A DNA stretch of 64,000 bases from Smallanthus sonchifolius. Its lineage: Eukaryota > Streptophyta > Magnoliopsida > Asterales > Asteraceae. The position numbers and the translations under genes are program-made. Shown piece after piece: positions 1 through 12,312 of this stretch; position 1 is the first letter of the stretch; each line of letters starts with the position of its first letter. The stretch spans positions 34,253,001 through 34,317,000 of the forward strand of contig CM042035.1 of NCBI GenBank assembly GCA_023525975.1, read 5' to 3'. The notes beneath the pieces are model-generated. The model did no database searches. It saw nothing but the letters and a program-made list of their open reading frames with translations, and was not told the DNA's origin.

Positions 1-1191
1 GAAGGGTGCTTTCTTATATGGAAAAGTTCATGAAGAGGTCTATGTCACTCAACCTCCCGGGTTTGAAGATCCGCATAATATCAATAAAGTGTATAAGCTC
101 GACAAAGCACTTTATGGTCTTCATCAAGCACCGCGGGCATGGTATGAGACATTATCTAAGCATCTATTGTCTAATGGTTTCGACCGTGGACAGACTAACT
201 CGACCCTCTTCATTAGGACAGAAGGAGGTGACATTCTTCTTGTATAAGTCTACGTCGACGACATTATTTTTGGATCTACGAATGAAGGGATGTGTAGGGA
301 ATTCGAACAGGTGATGAAGTCCAAGTTTGAAATGAGTAATATGGGTGAATTGTCATTCTTTCTGGGTCTGCAAGTCAGTCAAAGAGAGGATGACATTTAT
401 CTACATCAAACAAAGTATGTGCAGGACATCTTGTCGAAATACAAGATGAATGATAGCAGTACTTATGGCACACCTATCCTAGTCAATCATGGTATGCATC
501 CTGACAAAGATGGAAAGGATGTGGATTGCTGATTGTACTGTGGGATGATCGGATCACTTATGTATCTCACAGCTTCAAGACCCGATATAATGTTTGCTAT
601 ATGCTTGTGCTCAAGGTTTCAGTCATAACCGAAGGAGTCACACATGATAGCCGTGAAGAGAATTTTCAGATACCAGAAAGGGAAACCACGATTGGGTCGT
701 TGGTACTCTAAGCAGCAGTCATTTCACTTCAAAGCCTATACTGATTCAGACTATGGCGGTTGTAACCTTGACAGAAAGTCAACTTCTGGCGGATGTCAAT
801 TCTTAGGAGACAGACTGGTTTCCTAGCAGTGTAAGAAGCAGTCAACGGTTTCTGTCTCAACTTGTGAAGCAGAATATATTGCTGCGGCAAGCGGTTGTTC
901 TCAGATATTGTGGATTAAGCAGCAATTAAGAAACTACGGCTTAAACTTCAATGGAACTCCTTTATTCATTGACAACAATGCCACCATGTCCATTACAAAT
1001 AACCCGGTGAAACATTTCAAAGCTAAACATATTGAAATTCGCCATCATTTCATCCGTGATTGTGCTAAAAACATTTAATTGAACTTGTAAAAGTTCACAC
1101 CGATGACAATCTTGCTGACCTTTTCACAAAGGCATTTGATCGATCCCGTTTTGAGCATCTTCTCAACTTGATAGGAATGTTCAATCCTTAG
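1..1191 (+). pseudogene. Copia-A copy A1: 3' end of pol (reverse transcriptase C-terminus and RNase H)
   Basis: Broken end of a Ty1/copia polyprotein, truncated by the window edge. Seen: the RT segment with YVDD at about 251-262 (preceded by an in-frame stop at 245-247), then FFLGLQV, the SLMYLTASRPDI block, and RNase H with YTDSDYGG (about 738) and CEAEYIAA (about 865). It ends with ADLFTKAF and a stop at 1189-1191. Frameshifts and stops scatter it over several frames. The first 130 bases are almost the same as 21874-22010, so this is the same family as copy A2. The reading continues into a spacer, element L and the post-pol ORF at 13457. RT and RNase H would copy element RNA to DNA in cytoplasmic particles. 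This copy cannot make an intact protein. Confidence 0.93.
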
Positions 1192-2244
1192 TGAAAACTT
1201 GTTTTCTTAAATCAATTCAATTCATGAAAGTTAAATTTTATTTCTTTTAAATTTTCTGTATAGTTCTTTTAATTTTCAAAATATTTTACAAAATAAAAAA
1301 CAAAATAGAAAATGGAGAAAATTTCAAAGTTAACTTGAGAAAAGAGGAAATGATAGTACATCAGAAATGATCTAAACGTCACAGACTGCTCATATGGGAA
1401 ATGATTGCGTCATGCTTACTTAATTGTTTAAATTATTGTGTCTTTAATCTGCTTATTTACAAGTAATTTGAATTGTTAGTAGGCTGTATGCGTTTTTGAA
1501 TCACGAATAGTGTGGAAATGATCTGAACCCATGTTTGCTAGTGTGTGTGCGTAAAAGAAAAGAAAAGATCATTATCAGATAAAGGATGTTAGATTTTGGC
1601 AATAATTTTCTTTTGAGATCAGTTTAAGGTTATGTCGTTAGCACAATTAATGCGGTTCATCTCATTGCCCATACTCACAAGTATGCAAGGAGAGATTGAA
1701 TCAAGATATGTCTCTACATCAACCGTTGAGCATGTATTCACCCTTGAATCACTCCTGATTCATTGAAATCAAATCCAGATAAAAGTTGGATTCCCTTACC
1801 TTATTCAAACACCATATGCATTATCCCGAATCATCATACCGTTTTTCAATGAAGTAACAAATGAAACAAGACATATGAATCACTCGATTCTGAATCTTAT
1901 GATTCCTGATAATCCTTATAGATTCTGCTTGATTTTTCCTGTGCTAATCGATGTAGCTTCATTCTGAAAATTTAGAAAATCATTGGGAAAATCTTAGATG
2001 CCTTGAGATAGTGCAATTTATATTGCTGTAGGTACACGTTGTATATTTTATAATTAATAACTTAATACACAAGAACGTGATGCAAAGATGTTTATAGTTT
2101 CAAATCTTATAATATTGTCAACTTGAATTACTTGTTTATGTGCTTATTACGTATGAATAAATTGTAATCCATGACATGATCCCATTTTCTTTGATGTTTA
2201 TATTGTATCGTTTTTACTATAAGTTAGTCTGATATGATTCTCTG
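1192..2244 (+). other. Copia-A1 spacer after pol, left part
   Basis: AT-rich non-coding sequence between the pol stop and the insertion point of element L. No ORF of interest and no RNA gene was seen. It continues directly at 12313 once L and one copy of its 5-bp target duplication are removed. In this family the spacer separates pol from the post-pol ORF. Confidence 0.7.
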
Positions 2245-3559
2245 TGTCACACCCCAACCGATGGCGGAATCATCGGGGCGAGACATGTAGACTGTTCATG
2301 AGCTCAAGGTTGACTAAATTGTAATATGTTAAATCCATTTACATCCAAACAATCATGAATCAAGTTTAAAGTACATAATGAAATACAATTTGTTTTTGAA
2401 TTAAGATTAACTAGGTCCAAAGCCTATGTGTAGCATGTCTTGATCTACTCATATGAAAACACCTGAAACATCAATAAAATAAGGTCAACTAAAAAGTTGT
2501 TGAGTATAACACAGGTTTGTATATAAATAGGATATAGTTTGTAAAACAAATCCTTACATAACATGATAAATAAGGCATTTATGGGGAGCAGCTATTGTGT
2601 AACCAAGTACAATCAAACCTTTGTAACTAGCATGCAAAATTGTGTTGTCAGTATCAATCACCCCAATCTGGGTGGGTTTGTGAGACTCAATAGATCTATC
2701 ATTGAAAACCGTCGGCTTGAATAGTTAATGATTGCACATAATCGCATACAAAGGTTTGCACACCTAGCCCTCGGGCATAAAGCTCAAATTGCACACAGGA
2801 ATGTAAATAGGATTTGTACTTATGTTATTTGTGTAAATGTAAACATGTAATTTGAATAGTGTTCATGTTTCACCCCAAAAATGTAAAAGAGTAAAAGGGG
2901 CTATGTATACTCACTTGATTTGAAGGCGTAGCTAACACGAGACACTAGATAGTAACGGGGTCCTCGTAATGCACAACGTTATCCTAGAGTGTAATATGTA
3001 TTGAATCAATAGTGTGCACAATAGTCTATGTCTAAGTCTAAGGTTAAATTGGATGTGTGTATAAGGAATTTGAAGTTGTAGGTGTTAGTGGTTTGTACTT
3101 GAATGGTGTTGTATAAAATTTGAGTTTGGAATAACTAAATAATGAAATAATAAAATTATTATTTGTTTACTTAGTTATAAACAAATAGTTTGTTTAAATG
3201 TAATTTAAATAAATAATTGTAATCTTATTTATTTATTTATAACTTAGTCATTTAGTTATGAAAAAGTATTAAATGTTTTATATTAAATATAAATTTAATA
3301 AATAATCTTTACGCTATTTTTATAAAGATGAGTAAATAAGTGGTGTAACTAATATTTATGTGTAGAGTTTAATATTAAATATAAATTTAATTTTGTAAGT
3401 TATAATAAATAACTTCTATTTATTTAGAAATAAGAATTTGGATCTTTTAAATAAGGTTAATCCAAATCTTTATAAAATTAATTATTTTTATTTAAAAATT
3501 AATTTGGAATACTTATTGTTTTTGAAAATATAAATTTAAGCATTATGACAAGATTTTCT

Positions 3560-3850
3560 CACACACAAGACCGTGCCTGGGACAAGGCACGATCGTGCTA
3601 GGACCACGGGCGCGACCGTGCTAGTCAGGGATGCGACTGTGTTGATCAAACAGAAGATACACAAGGTTGCTCACTAGGCACGACCGTGCCTGGGCCAGGC
3701 ACAACTGTGTCTATGGTTCTGATAGCACGGCCATGTCTAGCCAAGAGGCACGACCGGGTCAGAGGGTGAGGCACGACCGCGTTTGAAGAGGCGCGACCGT
3801 GTCTTCATGGAGCACGACCGCGCTAGAAGACTAGCACGACCGTGTCTGTT
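3560..3850. repeat. Palindrome cluster, L type (GGCACGACCGTGCC), main cluster of 3' LTR
   Basis: About ten degenerate copies of a 14-bp dyad, arms GGCACG and CGTGCC around AC, irregularly spaced by 10-25 bases in otherwise AT-rich LTR sequence. Individual copies vary (for example AGCACGACCGCGCT) but many changes keep some pairing. The same cluster lies in the other LTR at 11050-11335. Confidence 0.85.
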
Positions 3851-4419
3851 CCAAAACAGGAACGAATTGGTCTATTTTTATGATAATAGTGTAAGGAATC
3901 ATAGGTCTTTTACCCACCAGGTTATTACTAGTCTTTTTGTGTAGTTTAATTGTATTTAAAACACGTACAAGGTACGATTCGATTAAGCCATTTTAGAACG
4001 AACTCTTGATTAGGGTTCGTGTAAATTTTGCTATTGTAAGCCCAAATTAGTTTGGGGCTTTTAACCTATAGACTAAATCGAATGTGTGGAAGGTTTCAAT
4101 TACCCGAAAGGAGAATGAATCGATGGTGTACGGGTAGAATGAGTTCCGGCGATGACGGTTTGATCTCCGACGTCTTCAAAGTCTTAGAGAGGATCGAGTG
4201 GTGTACTTTGTTTGTTTGCTTGAGAGAGTTTGGATTGAAATGGAGGAATTTGTGATTGCAATGAAGATGATCGACGGTTATGAGGGGGATCGATAAGATT
4301 GGGTTAATACGTCGTAAAGATGATGATTAAAACCTTAATTTGGTTTGTTAAAGTGTGAAACGGTTACGAATTCGAATGGTTTTGCGATTAAAGGCTGTAT
4401 TTACATTTCAACTGATGTG

Positions 4420-4517
4420 AGGCGCGACCGTGCCACACGAGGCGCGACCGTGCCAAAACGTGGCGCGACCGTGCCAGACGAGGCGCGACCATGCCAAAAC
4501 GTGGCGCGACCATGCCT
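4420..4517. repeat. Palindrome cluster, L type, second cluster of 3' LTR
   Basis: Five copies of a GGCGCGACCGTGCC-like unit in under 100 bases, separated by 4-7 bases. The corresponding block in the other LTR is 11938-12032, where unit order and sequence have drifted. Confidence 0.85.
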
Positions 4518-4795
4518 ACTAGGGTTTCTGGTTATTTATAAAATCAGCCCTTGTAACTTCTGCTTTGACAGAATTAGCTTGGTTAGGATTTAACAGAACA
4601 CCTAACGGGATTACTAACTGGATTAACTCTAAGAGGTGTTACCACTTGATTATGAGTTCTAAATCCTTGAATTGAATACGATCGGCTAACGATTAATGAA
4701 GTGTAGGTTTGAACAAGTATATGATTCAATGTCGTGTTGTTATTTTATTAGTTAAAAATAAGTTAAAATAGGGTCGGAAAATCAGGGATGTTACA

Positions 4796-4830
4796 GTCTC
4801 CCCATGTTAAGGGAATTTCGTCCCGAAATT
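4796..4830 (-). promoter_or_regulatory. Element L polypurine tract and conserved pre-PPT dyad
   Basis: On the minus strand this reads the dyad AATTTCGGGACGAAATT (4814-4830) and then a purine run ending ATGGGGAGA next to the 3' LTR. The PPT primes plus-strand DNA synthesis. The same arrangement is found before the 3' LTR of gypsy D at 60822-60856, which links the two elements. Confidence 0.85.
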
Positions 4831-7046
4831 TAAATAATGGAGGCTATTAAAATCAAGAAACAGGTGGGAGTTTTGGGTTCTCGGTGAGTTTTGATTGTTG
4901 TATTCTGGGGAGTGTAACCCTTGACATGGCTTAGGCCTGATACTTAAAGTGGAATATGAAGGGTGATAATGAATTTTGTTTTGAAATGAATTTAGGAGGA
5001 GATTGTCGAATAATAATTCTGAATTCTAAATGTGAGATGTATTATTTGGAATGAATTTGATGGAATCTTGATAATTAGGGTTTGTGTAAGATGTAGTATA
5101 ATATACTTTAAAATTTTCAGCAGGTAAAAGATTTCATAAACATTGGTCTAGGTCAAAACTTCACGTGACACGAGCGACGTTACTTCTGATAATATTATAG
5201 GACACTTATATATAGGAAGTACCATCGGCGTATCCACCATGCCCTTGTCATATTACGTTAGTTTCGTTGTTACATATCATGATAAGTTTTAGGTCACAAC
5301 ACACGACAAATTTTCACTATGCTTTCCATACGCTGATTTTCATAATTTCGTGTGCACCCGTAATTACTCAAATCATCGCATGGTCCGTATAGGTCATTCC
5401 GTTGTGTGCGGTTCAAGGGGCATAATTTCACTCCGTCCATGTCCATTGTTTTCACATAAAAGTCGCTAACAAGTAACTATGTCCTTAAGCAGGTAAGTTC
5501 ACGACTAGAGAGTAGTAAAGTAGAGTAACTTAAAGTTTCTTAGTTTGCTCGTGTTTGAACAAGAATACGTCAAACCCCAAGTCGTTTCCATGTATTATGG
5601 TGTTCAACTTTGGTGAACAAAGTGCATGACCATATCTTGTGTATAATGTAATCAATCAGTTGTAATAATTGTAAGCAATTTCGTTTCATGTATAAAGTAA
5701 ACACACAAGTCTCTTGTGTAGCATGAACAGCTAGCATTATGTATTTTGTAAATCAACGAGCTCTCACGTGTAATGTAAACAATATAGTATCATGTGTAAT
5801 ATAAACAGTTTAGTATCATGTATATTGCATAATGTGCACAGTTTAGTATGATGCCCTTTCTAACCAAATGAGTTTCATGTTAATGTGGTCACTCTAGGGT
5901 TATGTATCAAACAAACAACGGTTATGTGTCATGTATATTACAACCAACTAAGTTTCGTGTATTAGGTGCTCAATCTAGTAGCATGTGTATTGCAATTAAG
6001 CATGTTTTGTGTGTAATGTGATCAATCCAGTAAATTGTGATTTGTAGGCAAACTAGTTTCAGGTATTATGTAATTTGGGTAGCATTTGATAATAATTGGG
6101 TTTCATGCACCATGTGGTTGCGTTGGGTATATTGTGAACGTGCATGTGTAAGTTATTGAACTTTTAGTGTGTTGTATACTAACGGGTTTTGTATGTGGTT
6201 GAGCGTTGCGGACGAGCGGGTTGTTTGGCGTTCTTGTATAATGTGGTAGTTAGGTTCTAGCTCTAAATTCTCATTGAGGTTGATGGATAGGGTTAACGTC
6301 TACGCGGTATGGATCGTCTCTTAAAGCGACAAGTGAAAGGTAATGAGAAAGTTCTGAAAACGTTCGGGGAAATGTGTTTACAAATACGGATCTTTGTTTG
6401 AAATTTGAAAGTGGTAAGTCGTTCTTGATTGTAGATATATAACGTAGTGAATCCATTGAGTCACATAATTCAAATAAATAGACAATTTATGGGAAAAATC
6501 TTTTAATTTATATTTTCAGCTATTTAGTAAGAGAATATTTTTAAGCGAAATTATTGGCTAAACAATTAGTCGTACATTAATTTAGCCAGGGTTTAGAAAT
6601 ATTTACTTAAACGAGGAAAACCATAAGTATTTATCAATTCGAAATAATATATATATATAAATATATTTTTCTTTTTTCTTTTTTTTTATAAAATCGGTTA
6701 TATTAACTTTCCTTATCAGGTGGAAAGTTTTATGGAAAATTTATGTTTTTAATACTATCTAAAAGTTTGATAAACATTTTGTTTGAACAAGATAACGAGG
6801 TTTTGTTTAAATCGAACAATAGGATGATTTGTTTATGAAGGAGATTGTTGGTAGTGTACTAAATCGTATTGAATGAAGAAGGTGATACTTGAGAAATTTT
6901 GATGAAAATATGATGGGTGTAATTCACACTCAATGTATTGAATTTATGAATAATAACTTTGAAAAATATAAAATTTAGAAAAGCTGAAACGTATTCAATA
7001 CAGGGAAATGGTTCTCAAACTGAAATAAATAAGAAAAATAATCCTG
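4831..7046. other. Element L internal non-coding region with degenerate short repeats
   Basis: No coding region can be supported here. From about 5600 to 6170 there is a run of degenerate, loosely periodic units built on words such as TTTCATGTGTAATGTAAAC and GTTTAGTATCATGT. This is typical filler of a LARD-type element. Short ORFs in this stretch have no recognisable content. Confidence 0.55.
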
Positions 7047-7280
7047 TTAACGCCTCCTGTAGCTTTCCACTAGAAGGAGAATAAATCCCAAGGCGAGCAC
7101 CGCTTCGAGGATGGAGATTAATTCCTTTTGGTACCATAATTGGTTTGCTAGGCTATTCATTCCTTGTCCTTGCAAGTCGTGCATTAACCCTTGCCCCATT
7201 CTTTGCCTCTCAAATTCTGAGGTCCTTACATATTGGTGAGTGTCATTGATTGAAAATTCGATAGTACTAGTGAGTGCCAT
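7047..7280 (-). CDS. Small ORF of element L with a membrane-like C-terminus (77 aa)
   Basis: An unrecognised 77-codon ORF on the sense strand of element L, directly downstream of the 117-codon ORF. The C-terminal part contains the hydrophobic run ILEAVLALGFILLLV followed by ESYRRR, which looks like a single membrane helix with a basic tail. No gag, zinc-knuckle or enzyme motif is present. It may be a remnant of a gag N-terminus or a spurious ORF. I assign no function. Confidence 0.35.
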   Translation of the reverse strand: MALTSTIEFSINDTHQYVRTSEFERQRMGQGLMHDLQGQGMNSLANQLWYQKELISILEAVLALGFILLLVESYRRR

Positions 7281-7292
7281 GATATGCCCTAC

Positions 7293-7646
7293 TCAAGGAT
7301 TAGAGTAATACGGGTCGGGCATTAGATATGGGTCTCTTAGTGGGAGTGGTAGTTGATTGTGGGGATGGGGTGTCTGATACGGGTTTCTAGGCGCGGCTGA
7401 TCCAGGTGTTTGAAGTCTTGGGCCGGTGTTCCTAATCCAATCTACCCTTACATCAAACCTTGATCTAGCAGCTACGGGTGTTGGTGATCGATGTACGGGT
7501 GATACGGTGTCTTCTTCCCAATCAGACTCTTCTTCGGGACGGCATACCGGGGAGGTAGGAGAGTAGGAGTCCATGCTTAGCAGGAAAACAATGGAAAGGT
7601 TGTCAGCGATAAATAAATACTGGGTGTCAAACATAGGAGTTCTCAT
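7293..7646 (-). CDS. Small Pro/Ser-rich ORF of element L (117 aa, or 93 aa from an inner ATG)
   Basis: Unrecognised ORF rich in Pro, Ser and Arg, ending in a repeated Pro-Tyr-rich tail (NPYQTP, DPYLMPDPYYSNP). A more plausible start is the internal Met of MDSYSPTSP at about 7574. It lies upstream of the 77-aa ORF on the same strand, so the two could be pieces of one degenerate gag-like reading. Its 5' part is duplicated at 8666-8898 by the tandem duplication; that second copy runs into LTR sequence and is truncated. No domain recognised. Confidence 0.35.
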   Translation of the reverse strand: MRTPMFDTQYLFIADNLSIVFLLSMDSYSPTSPVCRPEEESDWEEDTVSPVHRSPTPVAARSRFDVRVDWIRNTGPRLQTPGSAAPRNPYQTPHPHNQLPLPLRDPYLMPDPYYSNP

Positions 7647-9918
7647 AGGTTTAGAGTTTGACTAGTCATAACGCCGAGTCTTCACAGTAGTATTTTAGGA
7701 GTACACTTGACCTATAAGTAGTGTATCCCTAAGGAGAATTCCCAGGAAAGAGGGGTGGGTCACTAGGACACACTTAAGTACCCTATCTTTCCTTAGCCAG
7801 AATCCCTCATGGGCCTACGCACTCTTCCAGCCATCATGTATTAATAACACTATTGATGGGCTCATGGTCATGATGAGAATTGTTGTGAACTGGGCCTTGT
7901 GGCCCGAAAGTAAGGTTTATGCACTTCAGTGGGCTTTTGCTTCTTGGAGGATAGATTGACTGCTTAGTTTATTATTGATGGACATTAGGCCCTAATAGTT
8001 TAAAAATTTGTTGTTCACAAGAGGTGTGGTATTATGTATGTGAGTTTAGGGGTGCATGAATAACTAAGTGTGTATGAGTGGGTGTGGAAACTTAGGATAT
8101 CACTTTTAAATAAATTAAATAGGTAGCAATGGATAGGGGAGAAAGTTGGCAGGTAATGTGACACATAGATTATTAAGTATTGTATCATATGATGTAGTTA
8201 TATAGTATAACATGTAAGAATATTCACATAAAAAATAATCATATAGCGTGTAGATAGTAATGAGTGTAAGCACAAAAGTTATCAAGTAGTGTGACACATA
8301 GGTCATTATGTATTATATCACGTAGTGTAAATATTTATGATAGTATGTAAAAATATTTACACAAGCACTAATAATGTAACATGTAGTAGCATGGCATTGT
8401 ATGGGTGTCCTAAAGTTATAGTCTAGTTCAAGGGTGTCTAATAACCTAGTTCCCTATAACCAAGGCTCTGATACCAATCTGTCACACCCCAACCGATGGC
8501 GGAATCATCGGGGCGAGACATGTAGACTCTTCATGAGCTCAAGGTTGAGTAAATTGTAATATGTTAAATCCATTTACATCCAAACAATCATGAATCAAGT
8601 TCAAAGTACATAATGAAATACAATTTGTTTTTGAATTAAGATTAACTAGGTCCAAAGCCTATGTGAGTCTTGGGCCGGTGTTCCTAATCCAATCTACCCT
8701 TACATCAAACCTTGATCTAGCAGCTACGGGTGTTGGTGATCGATGTACGGGTGATACGGTGTCTTCTTCCCAATCAGACCCTTCTTCGGGACGGCATACC
8801 GGGGAGGTAGGAGAGTAGGAGTCCAAGCTTAGCAAGAAAACAATGGAAAGGTTGTAAGCGATAAATAAATACTGGGTGTCAAACATAGGAGTTCTCATAG
8901 GTTTAGAGTTTGACTAGTCATAACGCCGAGTCTTCAAAATAGTATTTTAGGAGTACACTTGACCTATAAGTAGTGTATCCCTAAGGAGAATTCCCAGGAA
9001 AGAGGGGTGGGTCACTAGGACACACTTAAGTACCCTATCTTTCCTTAGCCAGAATCCCTCATGGGCCTACGCACTCTTCCAGCCATCATGTATTAATAAC
9101 ACTATTGATGGGCTCATGGTCATGATGAGAATTGTTGTGAACTGGGCCTTGTGGCCCGAAAGTAAGGTTTATGCACTTCAGTGGGCTTTTGCTTCTTGGA
9201 GGATAGATTGACTGCTTAGTTTATTATTGATGGACATTAGGCCCTAATAGTTTAAAAATTTGTTGTTCACAAGAGGTGTGGTATTATGTATGTGAGTTTA
9301 GGGGTGCATGAATAACTAAGTGTGTATGAGTGGGTGTGGAAACTTAGGATATCACTTTTAAATAAATTAAATAGGTAGCAATGGATAGGGGAGAAAGTTG
9401 GCAGGTAATGTGACACATAGATTATTAAGTATTGTATCATATGATGTAGTTATATAGTATAACATGTAAGAATATTCACATAAAAAAATAATCATATAGC
9501 GTGTAGATAGTAATGAGTGTAAGCACAAAAGTTTTCAAGTAGTGTGACACATAAGTCATTATGTATTATATCACGTAGTGTAAATATTTATGATAGCATG
9601 TAAAAATATTTACACAAGCACTAATAATGTAACATGTAGTAGCATGGCATTGTATGGGTGTCCTAAAGTTATAGTCTAGTTCAAGGGTGTCTAATAACCT
9701 AGTTCCCTATAACCAAGGCTCTGATACCAATCTGTCACACCCCAACCGATGGCGGAATCATCGGGGCGAGACATGTAGACTCTTCATGAGCTCAAGGTTG
9801 ACTAAATTGTAATATGTTAAATCCATTTACATCCAAACAATCATGAATCAAGTTCAAAGTACATAATGAAATACAATTTGTTTTTGAATTAAGATTAACT
9901 AGGTCCAAAGCCTATGTG
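7414..9918. repeat. Tandem duplication of about 1,252 bp across primer site and 5' LTR edge of element L
   Basis: The unit 7414-8665 is repeated at 8666-9918, almost identical (one extra A near 9485 and a few substitutions). Each unit holds internal sequence, the tRNA primer site (8464-8476 and 9717-9729) and the first 186 bases of the LTR (+ orientation, from 8480 and 9733). The break at 8665/8666 joins LTR sequence ATGTG to internal sequence AGTCTTGGG. The element therefore has two primer sites and an internal stub of LTR. Confidence 0.92.
9717..9729 (-). promoter_or_regulatory. Element L primer binding site
   Basis: On the minus strand this is TGGTATCAGAGCC, complementary to the 3' end of plant initiator tRNA-Met, three bases from the LTR end (GACAGAT then the site). 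It starts minus-strand DNA synthesis. A second copy lies at 8464-8476 because of the tandem duplication. Confidence 0.93.
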
Positions 9919-12312
9919 TAGCATGTCTTGATCTACTTATATGAAAACACCTGAAACATGAATAAAATAAGGTCAACTAAAAAGTTGCTGAGTATAACAC
10001 AGGTTTGTATATAGATAGGATATAGTTTGTAAAACAAATCCTTACATAACATGATAAATAAGGCATTTATGGGGAGCAGCTATTGTGTAACCAAGTACAA
10101 TCAAACCTTTGTAACTAGCATGCAAAATTATGTTGTCGGTATCAATCACCCCAATCTGGGTGGGTTTGTCAGACTCAATAGATCTATCATTGAAAACCGT
10201 CGGCTTGAATAGTTAATGATTGCACATAATCGCATACAAAGGTTAGCACACCTAGCCCTCGGGCATAAAGCTCAAATTGCACACAGGAATGTAAATAGGA
10301 TTTGTACTTATGTTATTTGTGTAAATGTAAACATGTAATTTGAATAGTGTTCATGTTTCACCCCAAAAATGTAAAAGAGTAAAAGGGGCTATGTATACTC
10401 ACTTGATTTGAAGGCGTAGCTAACACGAGACACTAGATAGTAACGGGGTCCTCGTAATGCACAACGTTATCCTAGAGTGTAAAATGTATTGAATCAATAG
10501 TGTGCACAATAGTCTATGTCTAAGTCTAAGGTTAAATTGGATGTGTGTATAAGGAATTTGAAGTTGTAGGTGTTAGTGGTTTATACTTGAATGGTGTAGT
10601 ATAAAATTTGAGTTTGGAATAACTAAATAATGAAATAATAAAATTATTATTTGTTTACTTAGTTATAAACAAATAGTTTGTTTAAATGTAATTTAAATAA
10701 ATAACTGTAATCTTATTTATTTATTTATAACTTAGTCATTTAGTTATGAAAAAGTATTAAATGTTTTATATTAAATATAAATTTAATAAATAATCTTTAC
10801 GCTATTTTTATAAAGATGAGTAAATAAGTGGTGTAACTAATATTTATATGTAGAGTTTAATATTAAATATAAATTTAATTTTGTAAGTTATAATAAATAA
10901 CTTCTATTTATTTAGAAATAAGAATTTGGATCTTTTAAATAAGGTTAATCCAAATCTTTATAAAATTAATTATTTTTATTTAAAAATTAATTTGGAATAC
11001 TTATTGTTTTTGAAAATATAAATTTAAGCATTATGACAAGATTTTCTCACACACAAGACCGTGCCTGGGACAAGGCACGATCGTGCTAGGACCACAGGCG
11101 CGACTGTGCTAGTCAGGGACGCGACTGTGTTGATCAAACAGAAGATACACAAGGTTGCTCACTAGGCACAACCGTGCCTGGGCCAGGCACAACTGTGTCT
11201 ATGGTTCTGATAGCACGACCAGGTCTAGCCAAGAGGCACGACCGGGTCAGAGGGTGAGGGACGACCGCGCTTGGAGAGGCGCAACCGTGTCTTCATGGAG
11301 CACGACCGCGCTAGAAGACTAGCGCGACCGTGTCTGTTCCAAAACAGGAACAAATTGGTCGATTCTTATGATAATAGTGTTAGGAATCATAGGGCTTTCA
11401 CCCACCAGGTTATTACTAGTCTTTTTGTGTATTTTAATTGTATTTAAAACACGTACATGGTACGATTCGATTAAGCCATTTTAGAACGAACTCTAGATTC
11501 AGGTTCGTGTAAATTTTCCTATTGTAAGCCCAAATTAGTTTCGGGCTTTTAACCTATAGACTAAATCGAATGTGTGGAAGGTTTCAATTACCCGAAAGGA
11601 GAATGAATCGATGGTGTACGGGAAGAATGAGTTCCGGCGATGACGGTTTGATCTCCGACGTCTTCTGCTACAATCCCGACCAAACCAGCATGTCCAGAAG
11701 TCTTAGAGAGGATCGAGTGGTGTAGTTTGTTTGTTTGCTTGAGAGAGTTTGGATTGAAATGGAGGAATTTGTGATTGCAATGAAGATGATCGACGGTTAT
11801 GAGGGGGATCGACAAGATTGGGTTAATACGTCGGAAAGATGATGATTAAAACCTTAATTTGGTTTGTTAAAGTGTGAAACGGTTACGAATTCGAATGGTT
11901 TTGCGGGTAAATGCTGTATTTACGTTTCAACTGATGTGAGGCGCGACCATGCCTATAAGAGGCGCGACCGTGCAACACCAGGCGCGACCGTGCCAAAACG
12001 TGACATGACCGTGCCAGACGAGGGCGACCGTGCCTACTAGGGTTTCTGGTTATTTAGAAAATCAGCCCTTGTAACTTCAGCTTTGACAGAATTAGCTTGG
12101 TCAGGATTTAACAGAACACCTAACGGGATTACTAACTTGATAACTCTAAGAGGTGTTACCACTTGATTATGAGTTTTAAATCCTTGAATTGAATACGATC
12201 GGCTGACGATTAATGAGGTGTAGGTTTGAACAAGTATATGATTCAATGTCGTGTTGTTATTTTATTAGTTAAAAATAAGTTAAAATAGGTTCGGAAAATC
12301 AGGTATGTTACA
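9733..12312 (-). repeat. Element L 5' LTR (2,580 bp)
   Basis: Partner of 2245-4795. The copies differ by scattered substitutions and by about 31 bases near 11666-11697 that are present here only. Palindrome clusters at 11050-11335 and 11938-12032. The high identity of the two LTRs suggests a fairly recent insertion compared with the decayed copia copy around it. Confidence 0.93.

Larger units (their letters stand above)
2245..4795 (-). repeat. Element L 3' LTR (2,551 bp)
   Basis: Matches 9733-12312 nearly base for base. Read on +, it starts TGTCACACC and ends GTTACA. It contains an AT-rich middle (about 3120-3540) and two clusters of the palindrome GGCACGACCGTGCC. Compared with the other LTR it lacks about 31 bases near 4165. 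Confidence 0.93.
2245..12312 (-). mobile_element. Element L: large non-autonomous LTR retrotransposon (LARD-like)
   Basis: A complete insertion on the minus strand. Both ends are LTRs with TG...CA termini, and the flanks carry an identical 5-bp target duplication CTCTG (2240-2244 and 12313-12317). On the minus strand the order is 5' LTR (9733-12312), primer site complementary to initiator tRNA-Met (9717-9729), an internal region of about 4.9 kb, polypurine tract (about 4797-4806) and 3' LTR (2245-4795). No gag, protease, RT, RNase H or integrase is visible, so it must have been moved by proteins from elsewhere. Its terminal signals resemble those of gypsy D: the same primer site type, and before the PPT the same dyad AATTTCGGGACGAAATT. 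A Tekay-type chromovirus is therefore the likely helper (inference). It sits in the pol-to-ORF3 spacer of A1. Confidence 0.92.

Noticed and set aside
4052..4593. Short ORFs in the L LTR
   Set aside because: They are LTR sequence, are altered in the second LTR, and the second one merely translates the palindromes.
11588..12246. Minus-strand ORFs in the right L LTR
   Set aside because: Not open in the left LTR; no recognisable protein content.
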